Assembly (NCBI RefSeq): GCF_001428565.1
Contig: NZ_LMIA01000010.1
Span: 802,800 to 866,799 of the forward strand
Length of the DNA stretch: 64,000 nt
DNA from: Nocardioides sp. Root190
GTDB taxonomy: Bacteria > Actinomycetota > Actinomycetes > Propionibacteriales > Nocardioidaceae
Direction: 5' to 3'
In this document: positions 1-7,088 of the stretch, in pieces
Layout: each line of letters starts with the position of its first letter
How positions within the stretch are numbered: position 1 is the stretch's first letter
Notes under the pieces: model-generated
What the model saw: the letters and a program-made list of their open reading frames with translations, nothing else
What the model was told of the DNA's origin: nothing
Databases searched by the model: none
Made by a program: the position numbers and the translations under genes

Positions 1-1057
1 CGGGCTTCGAGGCCTGCGTGAAGGCGAGCTCGACGACCGGCTCATCGATCGCGCCGAGGCCGTCGAGCAGGAACGACGGGTTGAACCCGGTGACCAGGTC
101 CTCGCCCTCGATCTGCGCAGCGACCGACTCGGAGGCCTGGGCGTCGTCGCCGGAGCCGGCGTCGAGGATCAGGGCACCGTCACGGAAGCTCAGCTGGACC
201 GCGGTGTTGCGATCGGCGACGAGCGAGACGCGCTTGACCGACTCGATCAGCTCGGCCCGGTCGATCTTGGCGATGGTGAGCTTCTCGCTCGGGAACAGGC
301 TGCGGACCTTGGGGAACTCACCGTCGAGCAGGCGTGTGGTCGTACGACGCACGCCGCCCGGCCCGGTGCCCTCGAAACCGATGATGCCGTCGCCGGCGCC
401 GGAGGCGGACAGCGCGATGGTGACCTCGGGTCCGGCGGTGAGGGACTTCGCGGTGTCGCCCAGCACCTTCGCCGGCACCAGGGCGGCGAGGGTGGCATCG
501 GGCTGCCCGGGGTTCCAGGTGAGCTCACGCTGCGAGAGGCGGAAGCGGTCGGTGGCGAGAAGTGCGATCGTGTCGCCCTCGATCTCCAGCCGCACGCCGG
601 TCAGCACCGGGAGCATGTCGTCGCGGCCGGCAGCCGTGACGGCCTGGGCGACCGCGTGCGCGAATGCCTCGCTCGGCACGGTGCCGGTGGCAGCAGGCAT
701 CTCCGGGATCGTCGGGTAGTCCTCGACCGGCATCGTCTGGAGCGAGAACCGCGACGAACCGCACGTGAGCGAGACGCGGGTGCCCTCGAGCGTCAGCTCG
801 ACCGGCTTGTTCGGGAGGCTGCGACAGATGTCCGCCAGCAGTCGACCGCTCACCAGTGCCTTGCCCTCGTCGTTGACCTCGGCAGCGAGCGTGGCGCGGG
901 CCGAGGTCTCGTAGTCGAAGGTCGAGAGGACCAGGCCCTCGTCGCTGGCCTCGATGAGCAGGCCGGCGAGCACAGGGGCGCTGGGACGCACCGGAAGGCT
1001 GCGGGCGGCCCAGGCAACGGCGTCCGCGAGGACATCGCGGTCGACACGGAACTTCAC
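1..1057 (-). CDS. dnaN: DNA polymerase III beta subunit (sliding clamp), 3' end missing
   Basis: Ring-shaped processivity clamp that tethers DNA polymerase III to DNA. The minus-strand reading frame is open from 1057 to the window edge, giving 352 residues that begin (V)KFRVDRDVLADAVAW, the normal actinobacterial DnaN N-terminus, followed by clamp blocks such as LLATDRFRLSQRE and EFPKVRSLFP. The family is usually about 375-380 residues, so roughly 25 C-terminal residues lie outside the window; this is truncation by the window, not a broken gene. GTG at 1057 is preferred over ATG at 1069 because GAGG sits six bases before it and homologues begin at this point. It lies downstream of dnaA on the same strand, the usual dnaA-dnaN order. 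Confidence 0.97.
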   Translation of the reverse strand, partial: MKFRVDRDVLADAVAWAARSLPVRPSAPVLAGLLIEASDEGLVLSTFDYETSARATLAAEVNDEGKALVSGRLLADICRSLPNKPVELTLEGTRVSLTCGSSRFSLQTMPVEDYPTIPEMPAATGTVPSEAFAHAVAQAVTAAGRDDMLPVLTGVRLEIEGDTIALLATDRFRLSQRELTWNPGQPDATLAALVPAKVLGDTAKSLTAGPEVTIALSASGAGDGIIGFEGTGPGGVRRTTTRLLDGEFPKVRSLFPSEKLTIAKIDRAELIESVKRVSLVADRNTAVQLSFRDGALILDAGSGDDAQASESVAAQIEGEDLVTGFNPSFLLDGLGAIDEPVVELAFTQASKP

Positions 1058-1451
1058 GTCGTACCTCATCACTGGATCGGTCGGGGGTTGCATCCTGCCA
1101 CGTCACTCCGGCCCGTGGGACCAGCGGGAGGCAGAGCAGGGCGTGGGATTCGTGCGGTGCTCGGGTCAATCCACAGGTCGGGGCCCGGGAGTTGTTCTGC
1201 GAATCGAGGGGACATGGATACGTAGGGAGTGGTCATAGCATCGGTGGAAACTGTGGAGAACTCGTGTCGTTGCAGGTCAGCCGTGGTTTCACCGGTGGAT
1301 GAAGGGTGTGGATGAAATCGGGTCCGACGGGGTGGGCCTGGGGAGGACGGATCGGTTGTGTGGTTCCGCCCTGTGCGCTCCACGGAATCCTCCCCGTGTA
1401 GTTCGCACAGTTTGGCCCTAGTTCTCCACAGGCCGGAACGACAAGGAAACA

Positions 1452-1470
1452 AGCGAAGACGCGCTCGCGC
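1452..1470. repeat. 19-bp direct repeat, copy 1 (dnaA-dnaN spacer)
   Basis: AGCGAAGACGCGCTCGCGC occurs here and, identically, at 1584-1602, 132 bases apart, both in the spacer just after the dnaA stop codon. Function unknown; it is not a DnaA box. Confidence 0.85.
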
Positions 1471-1561
1471 CCGGGCCCATCGCCGTCATGTGGCCGCCAT
1501 GCCATCGCCGGTCGCACCCAAGCCAACCGCGCGCGTGGCAGCGCGGCGAGAGCGAAGCTCC

Positions 1562-1575
1562 GGCAGCTTGCTGCC
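1562..1575. terminator. Small hairpin after dnaA
   Basis: GGCAGC-TT-GCTGCC is a 6-bp perfect stem about 35 bases past the dnaA stop. There is no T-tract. It may weakly terminate or process the dnaA transcript before dnaN. Confidence 0.3.
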
Positions 1576-1583
1576 CCCATCGG

Positions 1584-1602
1584 AGCGAAGACGCGCTCGC
1601 GC
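1584..1602. repeat. 19-bp direct repeat, copy 2 (dnaA-dnaN spacer)
   Basis: Second identical copy of the repeat at 1452-1470. It ends seven bases before the dnaA stop codon. Confidence 0.85.
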
Positions 1603-1608
1603 AGACAG

Positions 1609-3210
1609 TTAGCCCTGACGGGCCTGCATCTTGACGCGGTTGGTGAGCTCGGAGACCTGGTTGAACACCGCACGACGCTCACCGAGCAACTGGTTGATCT
1701 TGCGCTCGGCGTACATGACGGTCGTGTGGTCGCGGTTGCCGAACTGGGCGCCGATCTTGGGCAGCGACAGCCCGGTGAGCTCGCGGCACAGGTACATCGC
1801 GATCTGCCGCGCCATCACCAGGTGGCGTCCGCGGCTGGGGCCGGTGAGCTCCTCGATCGAGAGCCCGAAGTAGGCCGCCGTCTGCGCGATGATCAGCGGC
1901 GCGGTGATCTCGGGCTCGCCGCCGTCGGGGATGAGGTCCTTGAGCACGATCTCGGCCAGCGTCATGTCGACGTCCTGGCGGTTGAGGTTGGCGAAGGCCG
2001 TGACCCGGATGAGGGCTCCCTCGAGCTCGCGGATGTTCGTCTGGATCTTGCTGGCGATGAACTCGAGGACGTCGGAGGGCGCGGTGAGGCGGTCCATCGC
2101 GGCCTTCTTGCGCAGGATCGCGATCCTCGTCTCGAGGTCGGGCGCCTGGACGTCGGTGATCAGGCCCCACTCGAAACGGTTGCGCAGCCGGTCCTCGAGC
2201 GCCTCGAGCGCCTTGGGTGGGCGGTCGGAGGTCAGCACGATCTGCTTGTTCGCGTTGTGGAGCGTGTTGAAGGTGTGGAAGAACTCCTCCTGGGTCTGGG
2301 TCTTGCCCGCCAGGAACTGGATGTCGTCGATGAGGAGCACGTCCACCTCGCGGTACTTCCGCTTGAACCGGTCCTGCCGGTCGTCGCGGATCGCGTTGAT
2401 GAACTCGTTGGTGAACTCCTCGCTGGAGACGTACCGCACCTTGCTGCCGGCGTAGATCGTGCGGACGTAGTGCCCGATCGCGTGCAGGAGGTGCGTCTTG
2501 CCGAGTCCGGACTCCCCGTAGACCAGGAGTGGGTTGTAGCTCTTGCCCGGCGCCTCGCTCACGGCGACGGCTGCCGCGTGGGGGAAGCGGTTGGACGATC
2601 CGATGACGAACGTCTCGAAGGTGTACTTCGGGTTGAGCCTCGTCTCCCCGGCTGCGGTGGCCGCGGGGGCCGGGATGACGGCGGGACGCTCGGGGGCGTC
2701 GTACCCGGTGTCGAAGGCGGGGGCAGCGGAGCGCTGAGGAGCGCCGTACGGCGGCGTGTCGATCTGTTGCTTTGTCGACATGTCGCTCTTCGGCTCGACG
2801 GCCGGGGCGGCGTAGCCGGGCTGCTCGTAGGTCGCTTCGTAGCTCGGCGCGTCGTCGTAGGTCGGCGTCTCGTAGGAACGCGAGTCGAACCCGGGCTCGT
2901 GGTGCAGGGAGGCGTCGACCGTGACGGCGAGCTGGACCTCGTGCCCGAAGCGCTCGGTGAGCGCGTCCTCGAGCTGTCCGCGCAGCCGACCCTCGAGGCG
3001 CTTGCGGGTGAAGTCGTCGGGAACGGCGACGATGGCGGTCGTGCCGTGCAGCGTCACCGGCTTGCTCGCCTGGAGCCAGGCGCGCTGGTGCGCCTGCAGG
3101 TCGGCGACCACCGTGGCCCACTCGTGCTCGAGCCGGGCCATGGTGTCGTCCGGGCTCGGCTCGCTCTGGCTGGCGCCCTGGTTCGGGGGCAGATCCGGGT
3201 TGCCGGTCAC
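1609..3210 (-). CDS. dnaA: Chromosomal replication initiator protein DnaA
   Basis: AAA+ ATPase that binds DnaA boxes at oriC, opens the duplex and recruits DnaB helicase. The product is 533 residues. An N-terminal domain I (about 1-95) is followed by a long low-complexity linker (about 100-195, many Tyr/Pro/Ala), typical of high-GC actinobacteria. The AAA+ core has Walker A GESGLGKTHLL and Walker B VLLIDDIQFL. The C-terminal DNA-binding domain carries the signature GNRDHTTVMYAERKI. The start MTGNPDLPPNQG gives a normal domain I. It is divergent from rpmH across a spacer with DnaA boxes, which suggests autoregulation (inference). Confidence 0.98.
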   Translation of the reverse strand: MTGNPDLPPNQGASQSEPSPDDTMARLEHEWATVVADLQAHQRAWLQASKPVTLHGTTAIVAVPDDFTRKRLEGRLRGQLEDALTERFGHEVQLAVTVDASLHHEPGFDSRSYETPTYDDAPSYEATYEQPGYAAPAVEPKSDMSTKQQIDTPPYGAPQRSAAPAFDTGYDAPERPAVIPAPAATAAGETRLNPKYTFETFVIGSSNRFPHAAAVAVSEAPGKSYNPLLVYGESGLGKTHLLHAIGHYVRTIYAGSKVRYVSSEEFTNEFINAIRDDRQDRFKRKYREVDVLLIDDIQFLAGKTQTQEEFFHTFNTLHNANKQIVLTSDRPPKALEALEDRLRNRFEWGLITDVQAPDLETRIAILRKKAAMDRLTAPSDVLEFIASKIQTNIRELEGALIRVTAFANLNRQDVDMTLAEIVLKDLIPDGGEPEITAPLIIAQTAAYFGLSIEELTGPSRGRHLVMARQIAMYLCRELTGLSLPKIGAQFGNRDHTTVMYAERKINQLLGERRAVFNQVSELTNRVKMQARQG

Positions 3211-3733
3211 GCCTCACACCTCTCGCTGTTGGTCTGGCTCCACAAGTTTGTCCACAGGTTGTGAACAATTGCATCATCGGGCCGATGACGCTGGCCCGAG
3301 ACCGTCCGTTTGTCCTCGAGTTTCGAAGTTTGCGCAGGTCAGAGGCACGATGGCAACGAACTGGGGGGTGGCGCGAACCCGGGGGTGAGGGTGCTGCGGA
3401 GCGGGCGGGGAAAACCCGGATCGGTCGAACCTAACTGTGCATCACCCTGTGGATCAACCCGCTATCCACAGGTTTTGCCACCGTCGGTGGGAATTGGGCG
3501 ATGGGTCACATCCGAGCGGGCGCCGGGGCCCCGCGGTTTGACCCGCGATCCGGCCTGCGCGTACCGTTGATTGGTCAACCGGCGTCGACCGGTGCCGCAT
3601 GTCCACGAAGCCAGGCAGTGTCTGGATCATCGTGGCTGCGCGGTGCCGGCCGACACGTCTCGCAGCACCTGCAAGGGAGCTGCGCCAGGCAGCCGCCGAC
3701 CCTTCCCGATCATTGCACTTGAAAGGCCGATTC
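3211..3733. promoter_or_regulatory. dnaA-rpmH divergent promoter region with DnaA boxes
   Basis: About 520 bases without a gene between divergent dnaA and rpmH. It carries the best DnaA boxes flanking dnaA: TTGTCCACA at 3248-3256 (exact actinobacterial consensus); an adjacent minus-strand TTGTTCACA at 3260-3268 (one mismatch); a minus-strand TGATCCACA at 3448-3456; and CTATCCACA at 3462-3470. The 3248-3268 pair is inverted, separated by three bases, and lies about 40-60 bases upstream of the dnaA start, well placed for autorepression. Promoters for dnaA (minus) and rpmH (plus) must lie here; I could not assign -10/-35 boxes with confidence. Confidence 0.65.
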
Positions 3734-3871
3734 GTGAGCAAGCGGACCTACCAGCCCAACAACCGTCGTCGCCACAAGGTTCACGGTTTCCGACTGCGCA
3801 TGCGCACCCGCGCAGGCCGGTCCATCCTGGCGAACCGCCGCCGGAAGGGCCGCTCGAGCCTGTCCGTCTGA
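3734..3871 (+). CDS. rpmH: 50S ribosomal protein L34
   Basis: Very basic 45-residue protein of the large subunit, SKRTYQPNNRRRHKVHGFRLRMRTRAGRSILANRRRKGRSSLSV after the initiator, a full-length L34. GTG at 3734 is chosen because GAAAGG lies seven bases upstream and L34 always begins this way; an open frame further upstream is not coding. It opens the conserved rpmH-rnpA-yidD-yidC-jag-rsmG run. Confidence 0.97.
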   Translation: MSKRTYQPNNRRRHKVHGFRLRMRTRAGRSILANRRRKGRSSLSV

Positions 3872-3924
3872 GGACAGCCGGGCGCCCGGGTTGACCGCCC
3901 AGCGGAACCCGCGGGGCTGACCCG

Positions 3925-4308
3925 ATGCTCGACGCCGACCACCGGCTGAGGGACCCGGACTCGTTCCGGGCCGCCAGCCGCCGTGGTCAACGGGCCGGCT
4001 CTCGCATGATCGTCACGCACCTGTTGCTCCCCGACGAGCAACAGGTCCTTGGCGTATCCGGGAACCCTGCGCAGGTCGGCTTCGTGGTGAGCAAGGCGGT
4101 CGGTGTGGCCGTGGTCCGCAACCGCGTCAAGCGCCGGCTCCGGCACGCGCTGCGTGAGCGGATCACCCTGCTCCCCTCGGGTGCTGTGCTGGTCGTCCGC
4201 GCACAACCGGGTGCCGCGACCGCGTCGTACCCGGAACTGGTGGCCGAGCTCGACCGTTGTCTGCAACGCGTGGGTGTCGCAAGTGAACGTCGGTTGGAGG
4301 CCCGATGA
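3925..4308 (+). CDS. rnpA: Ribonuclease P protein component
   Basis: Protein cofactor of RNase P, which matures the 5' ends of tRNAs. The product is 127 residues. The RNA-binding signature RNRVKRRLRHALRE lies near residues 67-80, preceded by VGFVVSKAVG, as in all RnpA proteins. It starts 53 bases after rpmH, and its stop overlaps the yidD start by four bases (ATGA), indicating translational coupling. A ribosome-binding site is not obvious; ATG 3925 gives the usual RnpA N-terminus (LDADHRLRDPDSFRAA). Confidence 0.96.
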   Translation: MLDADHRLRDPDSFRAASRRGQRAGSRMIVTHLLLPDEQQVLGVSGNPAQVGFVVSKAVGVAVVRNRVKRRLRHALRERITLLPSGAVLVVRAQPGAATASYPELVAELDRCLQRVGVASERRLEAR

Positions 4309-4613
4309 AGTGGCTGTTGATCGGGTTCGTGCGCGCCTACCAGCTGCTGATCAGTCCGTTGCTCGCGCCGAGCTGTCGCTACTACCCGTCCTGCTCGGCC
4401 TACGCCGTCGAGGCGTTGCAGGTGCACGGTGCGTTCAAGGGCACCTGGCTCGCCGTGCGGCGTCTGCTGCGGTGCCACCCGTGGTCCCCCGGTGGGGTCG
4501 ACCACGTGCCGCCGCGCCGGCACCGTCACGAGCACTCCCCCGAGCGTGACGAGCGCTCCACCGTTCTCCTGCCGGCGTCCGCCGGCGGTCCGCCATCCCA
4601 GCAAGGAGCCTGA
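4305..4613 (+). CDS. yidD: Membrane protein insertion efficiency factor YidD
   Basis: Small amphipathic protein of the cytoplasmic membrane that assists YidC-dependent insertion. The product is 102 residues. The conserved core IRAYQLLISP...CRYYPSCSAYAVEAL is present, as are the downstream LLRCHPWSPGGVDHVPP residues. The C-terminal tail (about 65-102) is a variable His/Arg/Glu-rich extension. It overlaps rnpA by four bases and ends three bases before the yidC start. Confidence 0.95.
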   Translation: MKWLLIGFVRAYQLLISPLLAPSCRYYPSCSAYAVEALQVHGAFKGTWLAVRRLLRCHPWSPGGVDHVPPRRHRHEHSPERDERSTVLLPASAGGPPSQQGA

Positions 4614-4616
4614 TTC

Positions 4617-5678
4617 GTGGGCATCATCGGCGACATCGGCCACTTCATCATGGTGCCGCTGTACTACATCATCTCGGCGGTGCTGATCGGCTGGCACGAG
4701 CTGATCACGGCGCTCGGGCTCTCCCCCAGCGGCGGCCTGTCCTGGGCGCTGTCGATCATCGGCCTGACGCTGGTGATCCGCGCGGCGCTGATCCCGCTGT
4801 TCGTCAAGCAGATCAAGTCGAGCCGCAACATGGCGCTGCTGCAGCCCAAGGTGAAGGAGCTGCAGAAGAAGTACGGCCACGACCGGCAGAAGCTGGCCGA
4901 GGAGACGATGAAGCTCTACAAGGACGCGGGCACCAATCCGTTCGCGTCCTGTCTGCCGATCCTGCTGCAGATGCCGATCTTCTTCGCGCTCTTCCGCCTC
5001 CTCGACCAGGCCGCGCGCTCGGACAAGGCGCACGGCTTCCTGGACGCGACCCGCGCCAAGCAGTTCGGTGACTCCGAGATCTTCGGCGCCATCCCGATCG
5101 CCGACTCCTTCTGGGGCGCGCGCACCTGGGGCCCCGAGCCGCACGGCCTGGTCATGATCGTGGCCCTGATCCTGGTGCTGGCCATGACCGCGACGACCTT
5201 CACCACGCAGCGCCAGCTGATGGCCAAGAACATGCCGGCCGAGGCGATGACCGGTCCGTACGCACAGCAGCAGAAGATGCTCCTCTACATCCTTCCCGTG
5301 GCCTTCGGCCTCGGTGGCGTCGCCTTCCCGATCGGTGTCCTCCTGTACTGGACGACCTCGAACCTGTGGACGATGGGCCAGCAGTTCTACGTGATCCGCA
5401 ACAACCCTGCTCCCGGTACGCCGGCGGCCAAGGCCAAGCAGGACCGTGACAAGGCCAAGGCGGCCCGCCACGGGCACCCTGAGGCTGCGGTGGCGGTGGA
5501 GGAGGCTCCCGAGCCGGAGCGTCGTCCCGCGGCCCGTCAGCAGCCGAAGAAGCAGACCCGGGCGCAGCGCAAGACTGCCCCGAGCACCCCCAAGAGCAAC
5601 CCGGTGAACCTGGCGAAGAAGGAATCAGGCACCGGGCAGGACGAGACCACGAACGAGGAAGACGGCAATGAGCGCTGA
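4617..5678 (+). CDS. yidC: Membrane protein insertase YidC
   Basis: Oxa1/Alb3/YidC-family insertase for inner-membrane proteins, working alone or with Sec. The product is 353 residues. It has an N-terminal membrane segment, the IGLTLVIRAALIPLFVKQIKSSRNMALLQPK core with the conserved membrane Arg, a charged cytoplasmic loop (KELQKKYGHDRQKLAEE), then further membrane segments ending at GVLLYWTTSNLWTMGQQ. The C-terminal 80 residues are Lys/Arg/Ala/Pro-rich and disordered, common in actinobacterial YidC. GTG 4617 follows AAGGAG. Its end overlaps jag by 11 bases. Confidence 0.97.
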   Translation: MGIIGDIGHFIMVPLYYIISAVLIGWHELITALGLSPSGGLSWALSIIGLTLVIRAALIPLFVKQIKSSRNMALLQPKVKELQKKYGHDRQKLAEETMKLYKDAGTNPFASCLPILLQMPIFFALFRLLDQAARSDKAHGFLDATRAKQFGDSEIFGAIPIADSFWGARTWGPEPHGLVMIVALILVLAMTATTFTTQRQLMAKNMPAEAMTGPYAQQQKMLLYILPVAFGLGGVAFPIGVLLYWTTSNLWTMGQQFYVIRNNPAPGTPAAKAKQDRDKAKAARHGHPEAAVAVEEAPEPERRPAARQQPKKQTRAQRKTAPSTPKSNPVNLAKKESGTGQDETTNEEDGNER

Positions 5679-6255
5679 GACCGAAGAACTGACCGGGCAC
5701 GACGAGGTCGTCGACACCGACGCCCCGGAGTCCACTGACGACACCGACACCGACACCGACGGCACGGACGCGGCCGCTGGCGAGACGAGCCTGGTGGCTC
5801 GCCTCGAGCAGGAGGGCGACATCGCGGCGGACTACCTCGAGGAGCTCCTCGACATCGCCGACCTGGACGGCGACCTGGACATCGACGTCGAGGCCGACCG
5901 CGCTGCCGTGTCGATCGTCGGCGCCGAGCTGAGCCAGCTGGTCGGCTCGGACGGCAAGGTGCTCGAGGCCCTGCAGGAGCTCACCCGCCTAGCGGTCTAC
6001 CGCGAGACCGGCGAGCGCTCCCGCCTGATGCTGGACATCTCCGGCTTCCGCGCCGACAAGCGCTCGCGCCTGACGGTCCTGGGCGCGCAGACGGCCGCGC
6101 AGGTCGCTGAGTCCGGCGAGCCGGTCTCGCTGGACCCGATGTCCCCCTTCGAGCGCAAGATCGTGCACGACGCGGTTGCTGCTGCCGGGCTCCGTTCGGA
6201 GTCCGCCGGTGTCGAGCCGCGTCGTTACGTCGTCGTGCTGCCCGCGGACGCCTGA
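5668..6255 (+). CDS. jag: RNA-binding protein Jag/KhpB (KH and R3H domains)
   Basis: Cytoplasmic RNA-binding protein encoded after yidC in most Gram-positives. The product is 195 residues. An acidic Asp/Thr-rich N-terminus (1-35) is followed by a KH-type domain with the loop LVGSDGKVLEALQELTR and a C-terminal R3H domain (PMSPFERKIVHDAVAA...GVEPRRYVVVLP). In other bacteria KhpB pairs with KhpA and influences cell-division and envelope mRNAs; that role is not visible here. It overlaps yidC by 11 bases, so it is translationally coupled. Confidence 0.94.
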   Translation: MSAETEELTGHDEVVDTDAPESTDDTDTDTDGTDAAAGETSLVARLEQEGDIAADYLEELLDIADLDGDLDIDVEADRAAVSIVGAELSQLVGSDGKVLEALQELTRLAVYRETGERSRLMLDISGFRADKRSRLTVLGAQTAAQVAESGEPVSLDPMSPFERKIVHDAVAAAGLRSESAGVEPRRYVVVLPADA

Positions 6256-6277
6256 GCGTTCCCGCGAGCCACGCGAC

Positions 6278-6291
6278 GTTTCACGTGAAAC
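6278..6291. other. parS site 1 (perfect), at the rsmG start
   Basis: GTTTCACGTGAAAC, the perfect 14-bp core of the bacterial parS consensus bound by ParB. The palindrome contains the proposed GTG start codon of rsmG (6285-6287), so ParB occupancy could affect rsmG initiation (inference). Confidence 0.95.
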
Positions 6292-7088
6292 ACGACGAAG
6301 CATCTCCGCCCCCGGTGTCCCCGGATCCTCAGGATCCGGCGGACCCGGGGGTGGTTGCTGTCCCGGTGACCGCACCCGAGGCAGCCCGTTCACTCTTCCC
6401 AGCCGACCGGCTCGAGATCGCGCAGGCCTTTGCCGAGCGCCTCGCCGGTGACGGTGTGGTCCGGGGGCTCATCGGTCCCCGCGAGGCTCCCCGCCTGTGG
6501 GAGCGTCACCTGCTCAACTGCGCCCTCCTGGCGCCGGCCCTGCCCGGGGATGCCCGGGTGGCCGACATCGGCTCCGGAGCCGGTCTGCCGGGCCTGGTCC
6601 TGGCGATCGCCCGGCCGGACATCACGATCACCCTGATCGAGCCGCTGCTGCGCCGTACGACCTTCCTGGAGGAGGTCGTCGCGGACCTGGGCCTGGGCAA
6701 CGTGATCGTGGTCCGCGGCCGCGCTGACGCCCTGCACGGCCAGGAGACCTATGACGTCGTCACCTCGCGTGCCGTGGCGCCGCTGGACCGACTCCTTGCC
6801 TGGTCGATGCCGCTCGTCGCGCCGGAGGGCGTCCTCATGGCGATGAAGGGCAGTTCCGTGGCCGAGGAGATCGAGCAGGCCCGCGCCGTGCTGAAGAAGC
6901 TGCGCTGCGCCGAGCCATCGGTGGAGACGTTGGGTCTCCCCGGTGCCGACCCTGAAGTTGTGCACCCGATCCGCATCGTGCGGGTCACCTGGGCCGACCC
7001 GGCCCGCGTATCGTTGCCGTCCCGGACGCAGCGCGATCCTCGGGGATCGCGTCCTTCCCGCGACCGGAACAAGAGGAGGAAGTCGTGA
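6285..7088 (+). CDS. rsmG: 16S rRNA (guanine(527)-N(7))-methyltransferase RsmG
   Basis: SAM-dependent methyltransferase that modifies G527 of 16S rRNA; loss gives low-level streptomycin resistance in other bacteria. It is 267 residues if GTG 6285 is used. The SAM-binding motif VADIGSGAGLPGLVLAIARP and LIEPLLRRTTFLEEVV are clear, followed by VVTSRAVAPLDRLLAW. The first ~28 residues are Pro/Asp-rich and poorly conserved. GTG at 6351 or 6366 could be the real start, because 6285 lies inside a parS palindrome and lacks a ribosome-binding site. The basic C-terminus (SRPSRDRNKRRKS) overlaps the parA start by four bases. Confidence 0.94.
   Translation: MKHDEASPPPVSPDPQDPADPGVVAVPVTAPEAARSLFPADRLEIAQAFAERLAGDGVVRGLIGPREAPRLWERHLLNCALLAPALPGDARVADIGSGAGLPGLVLAIARPDITITLIEPLLRRTTFLEEVVADLGLGNVIVVRGRADALHGQETYDVVTSRAVAPLDRLLAWSMPLVAPEGVLMAMKGSSVAEEIEQARAVLKKLRCAEPSVETLGLPGADPEVVHPIRIVRVTWADPARVSLPSRTQRDPRGSRPSRDRNKRRKS

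Larger units (their letters stand above)
1058..1608. promoter_or_regulatory. dnaA-dnaN spacer with degenerate DnaA boxes (candidate oriC)
   Basis: About 550 bases without a gene. In Streptomyces and Mycobacterium this spacer is oriC. DnaA-box-like nonamers seen here: CAATCCACA at 1167-1175 (two mismatches to TTATCCACA); TTCTCCACA on the minus strand at 1252-1260; TCATCCACA on the minus strand at 1307-1315; TTCTCCACA on the plus strand at 1422-1430 (each of these one mismatch). None is perfect. I see no strongly AT-rich unwinding element. The dnaA-proximal part (about 1440-1605) holds a 19-bp direct repeat and a small hairpin rather than boxes. Assignment as origin rests on gene order plus this box density. 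Confidence 0.6.

Noticed and set aside
1..1057. dnaN as a truncated pseudogene
   Set aside because: The frame is intact up to the window edge; only the window cuts it.
1726..3264. Long open plus-strand frame opposite dnaA
   Set aside because: Antisense shadow of dnaA; no recognisable domain and biased composition.
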